A stretch of 64,000 nucleotides of DNA. It comes from Nansenia antarctica (Eukaryota > Chordata > Actinopteri > Argentiniformes > Microstomatidae). Each line of letters opens with the position of its first letter. Position 1 is the stretch's first letter. Positions 12,258 through 25,800 of the stretch are shown piece after piece. The stretch lies in the NCBI GenBank assembly GCA_963989245.1, contig CAXDII010000003.1:310001-374000 (forward strand), written 5' to 3'. Both the position numbers and the translations under genes were made by a program. The notes under the pieces were generated by a model. It was not told the DNA's origin. It did no database searches and saw nothing but the letters and a program-made list of their open reading frames with translations.

Positions 12258-12382
12258 CTGTGAGGCAGAGTATTACCCCCCCCCCCACACACACAGACAC
12301 ACGTGTTAAGCCTGCCAATATCTCCTATGTATGTATGTATACTAATACAAAACATTAGGGTGGGTGGGTGGGTGGGGTGCAG

Positions 12383-12441
12383 ACCTTCCTCAGGGACACG
12401 CTGCGCTTCTGGCACAAGATACTCAAGGACCGCCTGGCCAG
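12383..12441 (+). CDS. rint1: rint1 exon A (first recognised)
   Basis: 59 bases between TGCAG and GTGGGG, encoding TFLRDTLRFWHKILKDRLA plus two bases that complete a serine with the next exon. It sits only 126 bp from the last-but-one exon of the opposite-strand membrane-protein gene. No earlier rint1 exon is recognisable to the left. Confidence 0.85.
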
Positions 12442-15149
12442 GTGGGGGGGGTGTGTGTATGGGGAAGAGTTTGTGTGTGTTGAGTAGGGTTGGGTATCGT
12501 TTGGGTTTTATCCGGTACCGGTATATACTTTAAAAACGGTACCGGTACCGAAACGGTACTTAATTCGGTACTTTTGATTTTTTTAAATGACATATACAGT
12601 GGGGAGAACAAGTATTTGATACACTGCAGCAGGGATTTGGGCCCACTCCTCCATACAGATCTTCTCCAGATCCTTCAGGTTTCGGGGCTGTCGCTGGGCA
12701 ACACGGACTTTCAGCTCCCTCCAAAGATTTTCTATTGGGTTCAGATCTGGAGACTGGCTAGGCCACTCCAGGACCTTGAGATGCTTCTTACGGAGCCACT
12801 CCTTAGTTGCCCTGGCTGTGTGTTTCGGGTCGTTGTCATGCTGGAAGACCCAGCCACGACCCATCTTCAATGCTCTTACTGAGGGAAGGAGGTTATTGGC
12901 CAAGATCTCGCGATACTTGGCCCCATCCATCCTCCCCTCAATACGGTGCATTCGTCCTGTCCCCTTTGCAGAAAAGCATCCCCAAAGAATGATGTTTCCA
13001 CCTCCATGCTTCACGGTTGGGATGGTGTTCTTGGGGTTGTACTCATCCTTCTTCTTCCTCCAAACACGGCGAGTGGAGTTTATGCCAAAAAGCTCTATTT
13101 TGGTCTCATCAGACCACATGACCTTCTCCCATTCCTCCTCTGGATCATCCAGATGATCATTGGCAAACCTCAGACGGGCCTGGACATGCGCTGGCTTGAG
13201 CAGGGGGACCTTGCGTGCGCTACAGGATTTTAATCCCTGACGGCGTAGTGTGTTACTGATAGTTTTCTTTGAGACTGTGGTCCCAGCTCTCTTCAGGTCA
13301 TTGACCAGGTCCTGCCGTGTAGTTCTGGGCTGATCCCTCACCTTTCTTATGATCATTGATGCCCCACGAGGTGAGATCTTGCATGGAGCCCCAAACCGAG
13401 GGAGATTGACCGTCATCATAAATTTCTTCAATTTTCTAATAATTGCGCCAACAGTTGTTGCCTTCTCACCAAGCTGCTTCCCTATTGTCCTGTAGCCCAT
13501 CCCAGCCTTGTGCAGGTCTACAATTTTGTCCCTGATGTCCTTAGAAAGCTCTTTGGTCTTGCCCATTGTGGAGAGGTTGGGGTCTGATTGATTGAGTGTG
13601 TGGAGAGGTGTCTTTTATAAAGGTAACGAGTTCAAACAGGTGCAGTTAATACAGGTAATGAGTGGAGAATAGGAGGGCTTCTTAAAGAAAAACTAACAGG
13701 TCTGTGAGAGACGGAATTATTACTGGTTGGTAGGTGATCAAATACTTATTTCATACAATAAAATGCAAATTAATTATTTAAAAGTCATACAATGTGATTT
13801 TCTGGATTTTTGTTTTAGATTCCGTCTCTCACAGTTGAAGTGTACCTATGATAACAATTACAGACCTCTACATTCTTTCTAAGTGGGAAAACCTGCAAAA
13901 TCAGCAGTGTATCAAATACTTGTTCTCCCCACTGTATATAATAATAACACGGTCGACAACATTAAACAGCTTTTCACTTTTTTATTGCTGAGGCACAATA
14001 TATATTTGTTAAATATACACTCAAATTAAAATAAATGAAAATAAAACCCCTGCTGACTGAGGCACAATATACATATATATAATATTACAGTGAAATATAC
14101 ACTCAAATTAAAATAAATAAAAATAAAACTCCCACCTCAGCAATTCTTTTGCAAAAAGATCAGCATATTTGCCTTCTCTGGCAAAATACGACACCTCTCC
14201 TGACTTTTTATTGTCATTTTGACTTTTTTTTTGTTTTGACATAATTGTCTAATGGCACAGATTTATAAACATAAAGTAAACAAATATTGTTTTCACGTCA
14301 CTTTACCTGAAACAGGGAGATTCCACAGTGGAAAAGGAATGCAGTCCCTTGACCACAAACCTGGTAACAGCCCTGTGAATTTCCTCCACCTTGTCTTTGG
14401 TCAAAGTTCCCTTCTTTGCCAAGGTGAATGGCGTCTCTGATGCTGTAGCTGGAGAGCCAACAATATAAACATAGGTTAAATAATGTTACTGTAGCTAAAT
14501 ATTTGCTGCTGCCTGTCTTGGATAGGACCCTCTTGAATAAGATGTGTTTAATTTCTCAATCCCCCCCCCCCCCTTTCCTGGTTAAATAAAACAAAACAAG
14601 AAATAATTTAATAGAGGGCGAATAGCCTACTTAATAAACGCAGGATTTGCGATCAACGGTTAGGCTACATTGGGACTGCCGATGAAAACTAGCTTAGGCT
14701 AACTCTAGTGCATTTACATTGATAGAAAGATTAGAAACAGACTTGTTGATTAATGTCCACTGTCCCCCTCTTTAAATAAATAAACGGAAATAAACGGAAA
14801 CATTACTAACCTGAGGAAATGCTGCTGTCATCATCCTCAATGGGAATGGCGGTCTCCCCCTCCCCCTCTCCGGGACTGCTTGAGGTGCTTGCCGAAGGGT
14901 TGCGCAAGCTGTCAAACACGGTGCACCCTTCTACCCTTAAATGTATCCTGTGCGTTGCCAGGTGTTTCATCAAGTTAGATGTGTTCCCTGCTTTACACGC
15001 GAATGATTTTAAGCATTTTGAGCACTTCGCATTGTTTTCGTCGAGTCGGGTGAAATGCAGCCACACTTTAGAACGCTTCATTAGGGCCTTCGGCATTCTC
15101 GGTGACCTCGTAGCTAGGCTAGCTAGCGAAATTCGATAATATGATGATG

Positions 15150-15183
<34 letters not shown>

Positions 15184-16324
15184 AATTCAGATAATATAAT
15201 AATTTAGTATATATGCTTTCACTCACTCTTCTTAACTCGTAACACAACTGCTCAGCTCACTACCACGACACGCACTGAGTGGAAATTTAACAGGCGATGT
15301 CACGTCACGAGTCACCAGTTGACTGTTGCATGACACCGGACACCAGGGGGCGAGATAGAAAAGTACAGAAATTAGGTACCGAAATCTCCTTTGCAATTCG
15401 GTACGGTAGATACCGAATGTAAAGTAACCGGTACCTACCGGTACCGATTTTCGGTACCCAACCCTAGTGTTGAGTGTGTGTGGTTGGTGTGTGTGTGGGG
15501 AGGGGGAGGAGAGTTTGGAGTGTGTGTGTCGTTGGGGGGGCCGGGGGCTTCTGACACAATATTTAAAATGAGCAGGTGATTAGTTGATCAGGTGTGTTAA
15601 CTAGGGGTGCAGCGGTTCTGGATTTTCCTTTAGCAACATTGATGGAACACCCCCCTTGTAGTCATGTTTTAACCCTCCTGTCTCTTCTCCTCCTCCTCCT
15701 CTCCTCCTCTCCTCCTCTCTTCCTCTCCTCCTCTCCTCCTCCTCTCCTCTCCTCCTCCTCCTCTCCTTCTCTCCTCCTCTCCTTCTCTCCTCCTCTCCTC
15801 TTCTCCTGCTCTCCTCCTCTCCTCTCCTCTCCTCTCCTCCTCTCCTCTCCTCTCCTCCTTCTCTCCTCCTCTCCTCTCCTCTTCCTCCTCTCCTCCCCTC
15901 CTCTCCTCCTCTCCTCCCCTCCTCCTCCTCTCCTCCTCCTCTCCTCCTCCTCCTCTCCTTCTCTCCTCCTCTCCTCTCCTCCCCTCCTCTCCTCCTCTCC
16001 TCTCCTCCCCTCCTCTCCTTCTCTCCTCCTCTCCTCTCCTCCCCTCCTCTCCTCCTCTCCTCCCCTCCTCCTCCTCTCCTCCTCCTCTCCTCCTCTCCTC
16101 CCCTCCTCTCCTCCTCTCCTCCTCCTCTCCTCCTCTCCTGCTCTCCTCCTCTCCTTCTCTCCTCCTCTCCTCCACAGTGACTTTGAGGAGGTCCTCACTC
16201 AGCTCCAGTGGCCCTTCATCTCCCCCCCCCTGCAGACGCTGCCCCCCCCCCCAACGCCCAGGAGCTCAGCAGCCAGCTGGACCTACTGGTGGCCCAACTG
16301 CTGTCCCTGCAGACCTCGTATCCT

Positions 16325-16386
<62 letters not shown>

Positions 16387-16999
16387 CTGCTGTCACTGCA
16401 GACCTCGTATCCTCCCCCCCCACACATTTGAATACTTTATTTGGTTCCACAAATTATATTATACAAACAGGGAATCAAATATTTCGGGGCTAAGCAGCAC
16501 TGAACACTTAAGGGTACACATAACACCTCCTTCTCCACACGGCCAAGCTGCCAATAATAGCGGAGACAGAGCAAAATTTGGCAACCTGTTTGGCCTTTCT
16601 TTTAGACATTGCAGCAATTCTCAGACCCCTCATGGTGCATTTATATACATGGCCCAGACTTCCAAATACAAGTATGCTGAATTTGCACTTGTATCCAAAG
16701 CTGGTTATCGTACCAAGCAGTGGTTGGTATTTGATATACTTGTCCTGGAAAGTCTGGTCCATGTACAGGTCAAAGGGGCAGCCTACTTCTACAATCAGCA
16801 CCTCCTTGTGGCTGGTGTCAACAAAGACAACATCAGGTGTATTTGGGATGTTGGCAAAAACATCATTGGCAAAACCAAACCACTCTGGTAACACTCTGGC
16901 ATGCTTGTACATAGCTGCGCTAGATGGTAAGATGTTTTGTACTGAATCAGACACACACACACACACACACACAGCTGCTGTCACTGCAGACCTCGTATC

Positions 17000-17064
<65 letters not shown>

Positions 17065-17147
17065 CACACACACAGCTGCTGTCACTGAAGACCTCGTATC
17101 CTACACACACACACACACAACTGCTGTCACTCCAGACCTCGTATCCT

Positions 17148-17217
<70 letters not shown>

Positions 17218-17244
17218 CTGCTGTCACTGCAGACCTCGTATCCT

Positions 17245-17284
<40 letters not shown>

Positions 17285-17321
17285 CTGCTGTCCCTGCAGA
17301 CCTCGTATCCTCCACGTAGAC

Positions 17322-17385
<64 letters not shown>

Positions 17386-18416
17386 GTACTGGGAGGGGGG
17401 GGTTACACATGACAGGGCCGACCTGGACCATGCTGTCTATGTAGCCTTTCATTTCACATTTACATTTTTGTTATTGACAGAAGAAACCTGGTAAGCTCTC
17501 AGCTCGGCTCAGATCTGTTGTGTGAATTTAAGATTATGGGGGTTACCATGGTTACCAAGGCCCGGTATTTAAAAACTTTTAATCTGGACCCGTCGGGCTG
17601 CTTTTGAGTCGTATACGGGAAACCAGATTAAACGTTTTCAGACACTGGACACAGACCAAGCCTTGTTCTGTACATTTTCAACATATTATCTCCATGGAAA
17701 CAAATGCATTTAAATCTATTTTAATCTATGTTCCAGAAACAGCCACCCAACCACCAGTACCAGCTCAGTGGCCTTGTGGTTAGAGTGTCCCTCTGCCCTG
17801 AGATCGGGAGGTTGTGAGTTCGATCCCCGGCCGAGTCGTACCACCAAAGACTATAAACATGGTACCTGATGCCTCCCTGCTTGGCGCTCAGCATTAAGGG
17901 TTGGATTGGGGGGGTAAGACCCTGCGACATACCAGCGTCATGTCCAGGGGGTGTACTTGTACATCAAGCCGCCTCACGCTACGGAAACTGGCGATAGGCT
18001 CCTCCCCCTAAGGGCCGTTAGGCTCCAGAACCATCGCTTCTCAAGGCTGCTTACTTATGTTTCAGAAACCAGGCCCAAGTATCTATGTACATAATAGTGT
18101 CTGTGTACAATATGTACATATAGTTTGTTACAGTTCTGTTAGGGAGGACGTTGTTTGTACGAACTCTGACCTATGACCTATGTGATGATGTCACGTGACA
18201 TTTGACTGAGACAGAAACCGGGTCTGTTTCCTTGACGACCGTCTCTCAGTGATGACCTCATATCGGAGAAGGAGGCGCCCTCGCGCCTGGGCGAGCGGCT
18301 CACTCCGCCCCTCTCGCTGCCCATCCAGATCATGCTCCTCCCCCTCAGCAAGAGGTTCCGCTACCACTTCACTGGCAACCGGCAGACCAACTCTCTGAAC
18401 AAGGTACACACACATA

Positions 18417-18464
<48 letters not shown>

Positions 18465-18480
18465 GACACACACACACACC

Positions 18481-18551
<71 letters not shown>

Positions 18552-18626
18552 TTACTCAGTCATACAAGGTCAGAAAGGACACTCACACACACTCCTAAAT
18601 GTTATGTGTGTGTGTGTGTGTGTGTG

Positions 18627-18669
<43 letters not shown>

Positions 18670-18674
18670 TCTGA

Positions 18675-18764
<90 letters not shown>

Positions 18765-18769
18765 TCTGA

Positions 18770-18823
<54 letters not shown>

Positions 18824-19705
18824 CCAGAGTGGTACCTGACCCAGGTCCTCATGTGGATGGGTAACAGCTCCGCCTTCATGGAGGAGAAGATCCAGCCCAT
18901 CCTGGACCGGGCTGGCGCCAACGTCAACGCCAAGGTCAGAGGACGGCTCTAGGATAGGTGGTTCTAGAATAGATGGTTCTAGAATAGGTGGTTCTGTTAG
19001 AATAGATGGTTCTAGAATCCAGACATCTCATGCAGTTACTCCCCCCCACCACCAGGTGGAGCTGTGCCGCGGCCTGCTCACCCTGGCCACGGAGAAGCTG
19101 GCGTCCGACACCCCGCGGCTGCTCTACGACGACGCCCTCTTCTGCCACCTGGTGGACGAGGTGCTGCAGTTCGAGCGGGAGCTGCGCAGCACGCACGCCT
19201 ACCCCCCCACCCTGCAGGGGGCGCTGCACATCCTGCTGGACGAGGCCGTGCTGCTGAAGTGGCTCACTGTGGAGAGGAAGAGTGAGTGGAGCGTGTCTGT
19301 GTGTGTATGTATGTATGTGTGTGTGTGTGTGTGTGTGTGTGCTTGCCAGAGGAAGAGACTGTGTGTGTGTGTGTGTGTGTGTCTGGTTTACATTTACATT
19401 TTTGGCATTTAGCCGACGTCGTAGCAGGAAGAGTAATCTAGCTCAGGCCCGGGGCCATTGGCAGTCGTCGTGCTAAAAGAAGAAAGATATATTTTTGGGG
19501 TTGTGTGTGTGTGTGTGTGGTTGTAACTGGGTGTCTGGGTGTCTGTGTGTGTGTGTGTGTGTAGTGGCGGTGGAGAAGGTGGATGCGATGCTGTCGTCTG
19601 AGGGTGCGTGGAGCTCCCAGTACAGAGACATCAGCGACATGGACGAACTGAAGGCTCCTGACTGTGCTGAGACCTTCATGACCCTCCTGCTGGTCATCAC
19701 TGGTA

Positions 19706-19746
<41 letters not shown>

Positions 19747-19810
19747 GTCTGTCTCTCTCTCTCTCTCTCTGTTACTGGTCATCACTGGTAGGAACACACA
19801 CACCGACTTG

Positions 19811-19858
<48 letters not shown>

Positions 19859-22800
19859 CGCCTGTTTCTCTCTCTCTACCTCTCTCTCTCTCTTTCTTTT
19901 CTGACTCTTTTCGGGCACTGCCCTAAACTGGTTTAGATCCTACCTACAGGACAGAAGCTACTACTATGTCTCCATTGGCAACTTTGTGTCCGACAAATTA
20001 AAATCATGTGAGGTTCCCCAAGGATCAATCCTTGGCCCCCTTCTATTCATGTCTACATGCTTCCATTGGGATACATCATAAAAAAGAACAAAATTGCCTA
20101 CCACAACTATGACATGCTGACATGGATGACACACAAATCTACATATGGCGCTTTTCCACTATCGGCCCGGCTCGGGTCGGGTCGGCTCGCTTCGGCACGC
20201 TTCGGCACGCTTTTGAACAGTTCTGGTTTTCCACTATACACAACAGACCAGGAACGAGTAGGAGGAGTAGGCGATAGTAGGCGGAGTTACGCGTCATAAA
20301 AGCGCGCCATGGTGGTGACGTATGTTTTCACGAGACACAACACAGCCACAACAATAGCAACATGGAGGAACTTGAAGCTATGTATACTTTTTCCTCGGCA
20401 TGTGGTATATTATTAACCGTGATTTTTTTGGGAGAGAAAGAGAAAGAGAGAGAGGAAGCTATGTACACATAATAAAGTCATGTTTTTTGAACCCTTAAAA
20501 CCACTGCCTTCACTTGTCTGCTTTATGAACTGTAGTATCATTGTGTGCCGTGTTATTTACGGACAAACACGGTGCCCGGAGGCACCCTTTGCGGGTTAAT
20601 AACTTCGGTTTACCGTGGGTTAGGATAACAACTCAAACGTGTCCGGATAGGGGAGAGGACAGGGAATCCAAAACCATTTGAATGGTGTCGATACGACACT
20701 GCTATCACGGTCGACACAGCGCGGAGCGAATTCCCTGTTTAAACTTTTCTCTCCCCCCGCTGTCAAAGGGAGTTTCAATCAGCTGGCGCGGTGCTGCGAG
20801 CAGCAGCAGGTGAACTCCCGGTTCATTGAGTTTACGGTTAAAAGCATAACTTCTCGGGGTGTAAAGCACTCTCTCTATTTCGGGCTAAACTGTGCAGTGT
20901 AGCCGGCGTCCTGGTTCCTCCAGCAACCGGACACTTCCATAAATAACAACAAATATGTAATATGTAAATATGTATAATACCACGTTCATTGATAAAATGA
21001 TGCCAGGGATGGAAAGGGGTGATGGCAGTTTTAGAAGGGGGATGATGAAGCTCTGGACTATGGAACGGCACAGCACAGCACAACGGGGGGAAATGCGATA
21101 AGAATTATGTCAAAATGCAGCGCCATCATGCACAGATCAGCCTTAATGCATGTAACGTTAGATATATAACGTTATACAGGGAGCGATGTATTTCTACAGA
21201 AAGGCTGATAGATTGTAGAATCTTCTTGTTGGTAAAACGATGGAATCAATCTATTGAGGATTGTGATCTTAAATGCGTTGTGTCATCTCAGGATAGATTA
21301 GGTGCACAGCATACACGATTTGACAAGGAAATAGGATGTTCAACACGGGTCGGAATCTCTGTACTTGATTTAATAAGACAGTCAGCGAATGGTCCATCAG
21401 CACAGTATCTCAGCATCGGCATTCAATGACCATTCCACGACATCATTATGACATACAGACAGGCTGATAGATACGAGTGCAGCGCTGTCTTGCTGGTAGT
21501 CAAATATATTTATTTATACAGCATATGGATGTTACGTGCCTGTTAGCCTACTTGCCGCTTTCAGTTCTAGTAGATTTGTAGTTTAGATCTCGCAACCAGG
21601 GATTGGGAAGCGATGTATTTCTACGAAAAGGCTGACTGACGCGGGGCTCCAATCTCTGCGTTTATAGAGTGCTCCGGTGTCTTGCTGGTAGTCAAATATA
21701 TGTATTTATATATACAGCATATGGATGTTACGTGCCTGTTACCTGCCGATTTCAGTTCTAGTAGTTTAGATCTCGCAACCAGGGAAACGCCGACAAGACG
21801 CGAATCTACCGGCATTTGACTCATGAGTGAACGGCGAAAATGGCTGGACGGCACAGCTTGGGATTCCATTGAAGTTACAGGGAACTATGTGTGAAAGAGA
21901 CTTAAATGTTGAAATAACAGTAATACAATGTTCATTGATAAAATAGCAGGGATGGAAAGGGGAGATGGCAGTTTTAGAAGGGGGATGATGAAGCTCTGGA
22001 CTGAGGGACAGCATAGGCACAGCACATCGCCATAATAGCGATGTTTTGGTTATGCTTGTTGTAAATAAAAGTTCTATGATGCTTCCTGCTTCTGAGTAGA
22101 TTAGACGTGTTTCTCCCTCGCTCCTCTCATACCACTGCTTTCCTGCTTTTTTCTTGCTTCTTTTTTATAGTTTTAACACTTTTTTAATATAGCTTTTATT
22201 TCTACGATGCCTGCTATCTGTCAAGGTTGTGTGGATCTTTCAAAGAGAGTAGACTTATTGGAATATACTCTCCAGGGGCGACTCTCCGCACTCGAGAATC
22301 GCTACGCTAATGGTTCTCCACCCACGCAAGCCTCAAAATTCACACTTCCCAAAGCTAACGAGGCAGGTGACAGCTGCAAAATTCACTGGACAGATGAAAT
22401 ATCCCCCGAAACTACTGAAAAGCAGCCAACTGAAGTCCTCGTTAGCACCGTTAGCATCATTAGCAACAGGTAGGCCCGAGCCATGGGCTTGCATGACTAA
22501 ACAGAGCCGAGATAGGAGTCTGAGACACCGGCCCGCAGAGCAGCGAGCTGGCATGACTCCCAAGGCCCGAGATAAGAACATCAGAGTCACGCCAAGATTT
22601 CCCAGGCCTGGGAATCACGTGACTCCCCGGCCCCCCCCCGGTGACTCCCCGGCCCGCAGACACGAGTTCAAGGTCACCCCCTCCTTCTTCTACTTCTCTG
22701 TGTGACATGCAGCGGATGAAACAGACTTCACCTCCAAAAGATACTTTGTTGATTGGAGACTCGGCGATCAGAAACGTAAGAGGTAAAAAATTACATATCC

Positions 22801-25800
22801 ACTGTCTTCCTAACCTAACGGTCTCAGAAATAACAAAAGATTTGGAAGAAACACTGTCTAAAAACCCAGACACAAAGCGTCTTGTATTACGGTGGACAAA
22901 CCGATTCACGTAAAATGGGCTCAGTAGACTTGAGACGTGATTTCATGGAACTTTTCAATAGACTTGACAAGCTTAAGATTGAGACATTCATCTGTGGACC
23001 GCTACCCACTGTTGACAGAGGTAACCTGGAATTCAGCCGGCTCCTAAGCCTTAACACGTACTGTTAACTTAAAAGGCTGAAATTCATTGACCACTGGAAC
23101 ATATTCTGGAGGCAGAGAGACCTATTCAAAAGAGATGGCCTCCACTTAAACAGATCGGGAGAATACCATTTAATGAACAACATACTCTTCAACCTCATAA
23201 ACTCTGCTCCCCCTTCCCTCGATGCTCTTAAACCAACTGAAAGGCCTACAGCGCAGGATTCTTCAGACTCAGCACAGGCAGCTGAACTGCTCACAGTGGA
23301 TAAACTCTCCCCACAGTCCTGCGACTCATCACAGCCTACAGTAAAGGGCCCTCCAAACTCATCACAGCTGGCTGAAGTGCGTGCTGCAGATGACTTATCC
23401 CCATCGCAATTGCCGAAACTGCGCTCCACAGTCGACAGGGCAAAACGAATCATTAGCCAACTCGTTGAACCCCCACTAAGGCGACGGTCCAGCCCCTTTT
23501 CTCTCCCCCCACCCTCCCTCCCTGCCCCCAAACCACTCTACCCCAAACTCCCAGAGACACTCATCCACTGAGTCCACTGAGCTCTCCTTCCTCCAACTCA
23601 CGCCGTTCCTGCCTTTCTCAGCTAGGTTAGAGAAAATGGTGAAGACAGGAGTAGAGCTCACCCGAAAGCTGCTCCATCTCTCCATTCTACAACACCTGGC
23701 CCCACACTCCCTGCGACGCCAGCCTCATCAACAATGCCAGCCTCATCAACAATACCCATCGCCCCACCCCGACGCCACAGGATGCTATCTACAACACCCA
23801 TCCCCCTCCCCCGGATGACACCCATAATCAGTTGATGCTCTAACAGTCCCTGCTTCCATAGAGTTGATACCATTGACATTCCTGATATAAAGCTGGGACT
23901 CTCAACTCTTGCTATCCCTGTTCATATCAGTAACAGAACAGTTAATTGCAAGTCTGAATGCTTTATACACCCCTCAAATTGAATTTCTATACCCTGCCAC
24001 ACACAGCGACCAAACACAAAACCACTCAAGCTAGCACTTTTCAATGCCAGATCCTTAGCTAATAAGTCTCTCTTAATCAACGACTTGATTAGCTCCTATG
24101 AACTAGATTTCTTATTTATCACTGAGACCTGGTTAGATAAAGATAACAAGACACCAATTCTTATTGAGTCAGCACCCCCCAATTTTAGAACCTTAGATGT
24201 CATTAGATCCCACAAAAAAGGTGGTGGAATCGCCTCTTTCTTCCGAGACAGTTTTAACTGCAAACAGAAATCCTTCGGGGAATTTTTATCATTTGAATAT
24301 CTTATTATAATGAATTATTTTTATAATTTTATACAGACCACCCCAATACTCTACTAGCTTCTTTAATGAACTTACAGAGCTTCTCTCCATCATTACTACT
24401 GAATTTAATGGTCTGATCATTGCTGGTGATTTCAATATTCATGTAGATAACTCAGAGGACAACAAAGCCAAAGAACTCTCTGTTCTGTTAGATGTTTTTG
24501 AACTTCAACAACATGTGAACCTCCCTAATCATAATCGAGGTCACACTCTGGACCTTATCATCACCAAAGGCCTAGATATTTCAAATGTTGTTGTAACTGA
24601 CATTGCCCTGTCTGACCACTGTTGCATATTCTTTGACGTATCTATCTTTCCTGTTATTCAAACTATGTCTAAAACTATTTCCAAACGATATATCAATGAA
24701 AAGACCAGTGCACTGTTCACACAGGCCTTTTCCCTAGCCCCCCCCGCAAACTTCTATTCCAAATGTAAATGACCTGTAAATGACCTTCTACACGATTTCA
24801 ACTTAAAAATCACAAAAAACCATTGATGATATTGCACCCATTAGATCCAAATGCATCTCTGGTAAGCAAAAAGCTCACTGGAGAACTGCCCCATCCGTAA
24901 AGACCCAAAAAAGAGAATGTCGTAAAGCAGAGCGCAGATGGAGAAAAACAAACCTTCAAGTCCACTATGATATCTATAAAGAGAATCTTCAGAACTATAA
25001 CTTAGAAATAAGAAGTGCCAGGCAATCATTTTTCTCTAAGATCATAAACAATAACATCAATAATGCCCGCATCCTTTTCAGAACTGTTGACAGACTAACA
25101 AATCCCCCAACACCCATTGCTCAGGAATTTCACTCAACTAGTAAATGCAATGAGCTTGCATCCTTTTTTAACAATAAAATAGAAACCATTAGACAAGGCA
25201 TTAGGTCTTCTGTGTCAGGCATGAAAAACATGTCCCCATTAACAACCCCAAATAGGGCGGACATAACAACCATGTCACAATTTAACACCATTGATTACAA
25301 GACCCTAGATAAAATCATGTCACGTCTTAAACCATCCACCTGTGCCCTTGATGTCCTGCCAACAAGCTTTTTAAAAAACATATTTAGCTGCATGGCAGGC
25401 GAACTAATACAAATAATTAACACCTCCCTTTCATCAGGAATCTTCCCTGAAGCCCTGAAAACTGCAGTTATTAAGCCTCTACTAAAAAAGAACGGCCTAG
25501 ACCCATTTGTACTAAACAACTACAGACCCATATCAAACCTTCCCTGTACAGGAAAAATTATTGAAATGGTTGCCCACGAACAACTTATTACTTATTACAG
25601 CAATTATTTGACCCTAAATGATCTCTTTGATGACTTTCAATCAGGCTTTCGCCCCCTACATAGCACTGAAACGGCCCTTATTAAGGTCCTTAATGACATT
25701 CGCGTAAACACAGACTCCGGGAAAATCTCAGTTTTGATACTACTAGATCTTAGTGCTGCCTTTGACACTGTGGACCATGACATTCTGGATTCTTAATAGG

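Larger units (their letters stand above)
12485..15466. mobile_element. hAT element with BED finger, carrying a nested Tc1
   Basis: The ends are inverted: TAGGGTTGGGTATCG at left and CGGTACCCAACCCTA at right. The 8-bp target duplication GTGTTGAG is present at 12477-12484 and 15467-15474, as expected for hAT. The inner sequence holds two minus-strand transposase exons (BED finger and following segment), while the catalytic and dimerisation parts are missing. It lies in the rint1 intron between exons A and B. Confidence 0.88.

Noticed and set aside
15662..16198. Long frames rich in Arg/Glu or Ser/Leu on both strands
   Set aside because: They come from the CT-only tract before rint1 exon B; composition explains the lack of stops.
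17000..18600. Frames of VCVC or HTHT repeats
   Set aside because: Translations of CA/GT microsatellites.
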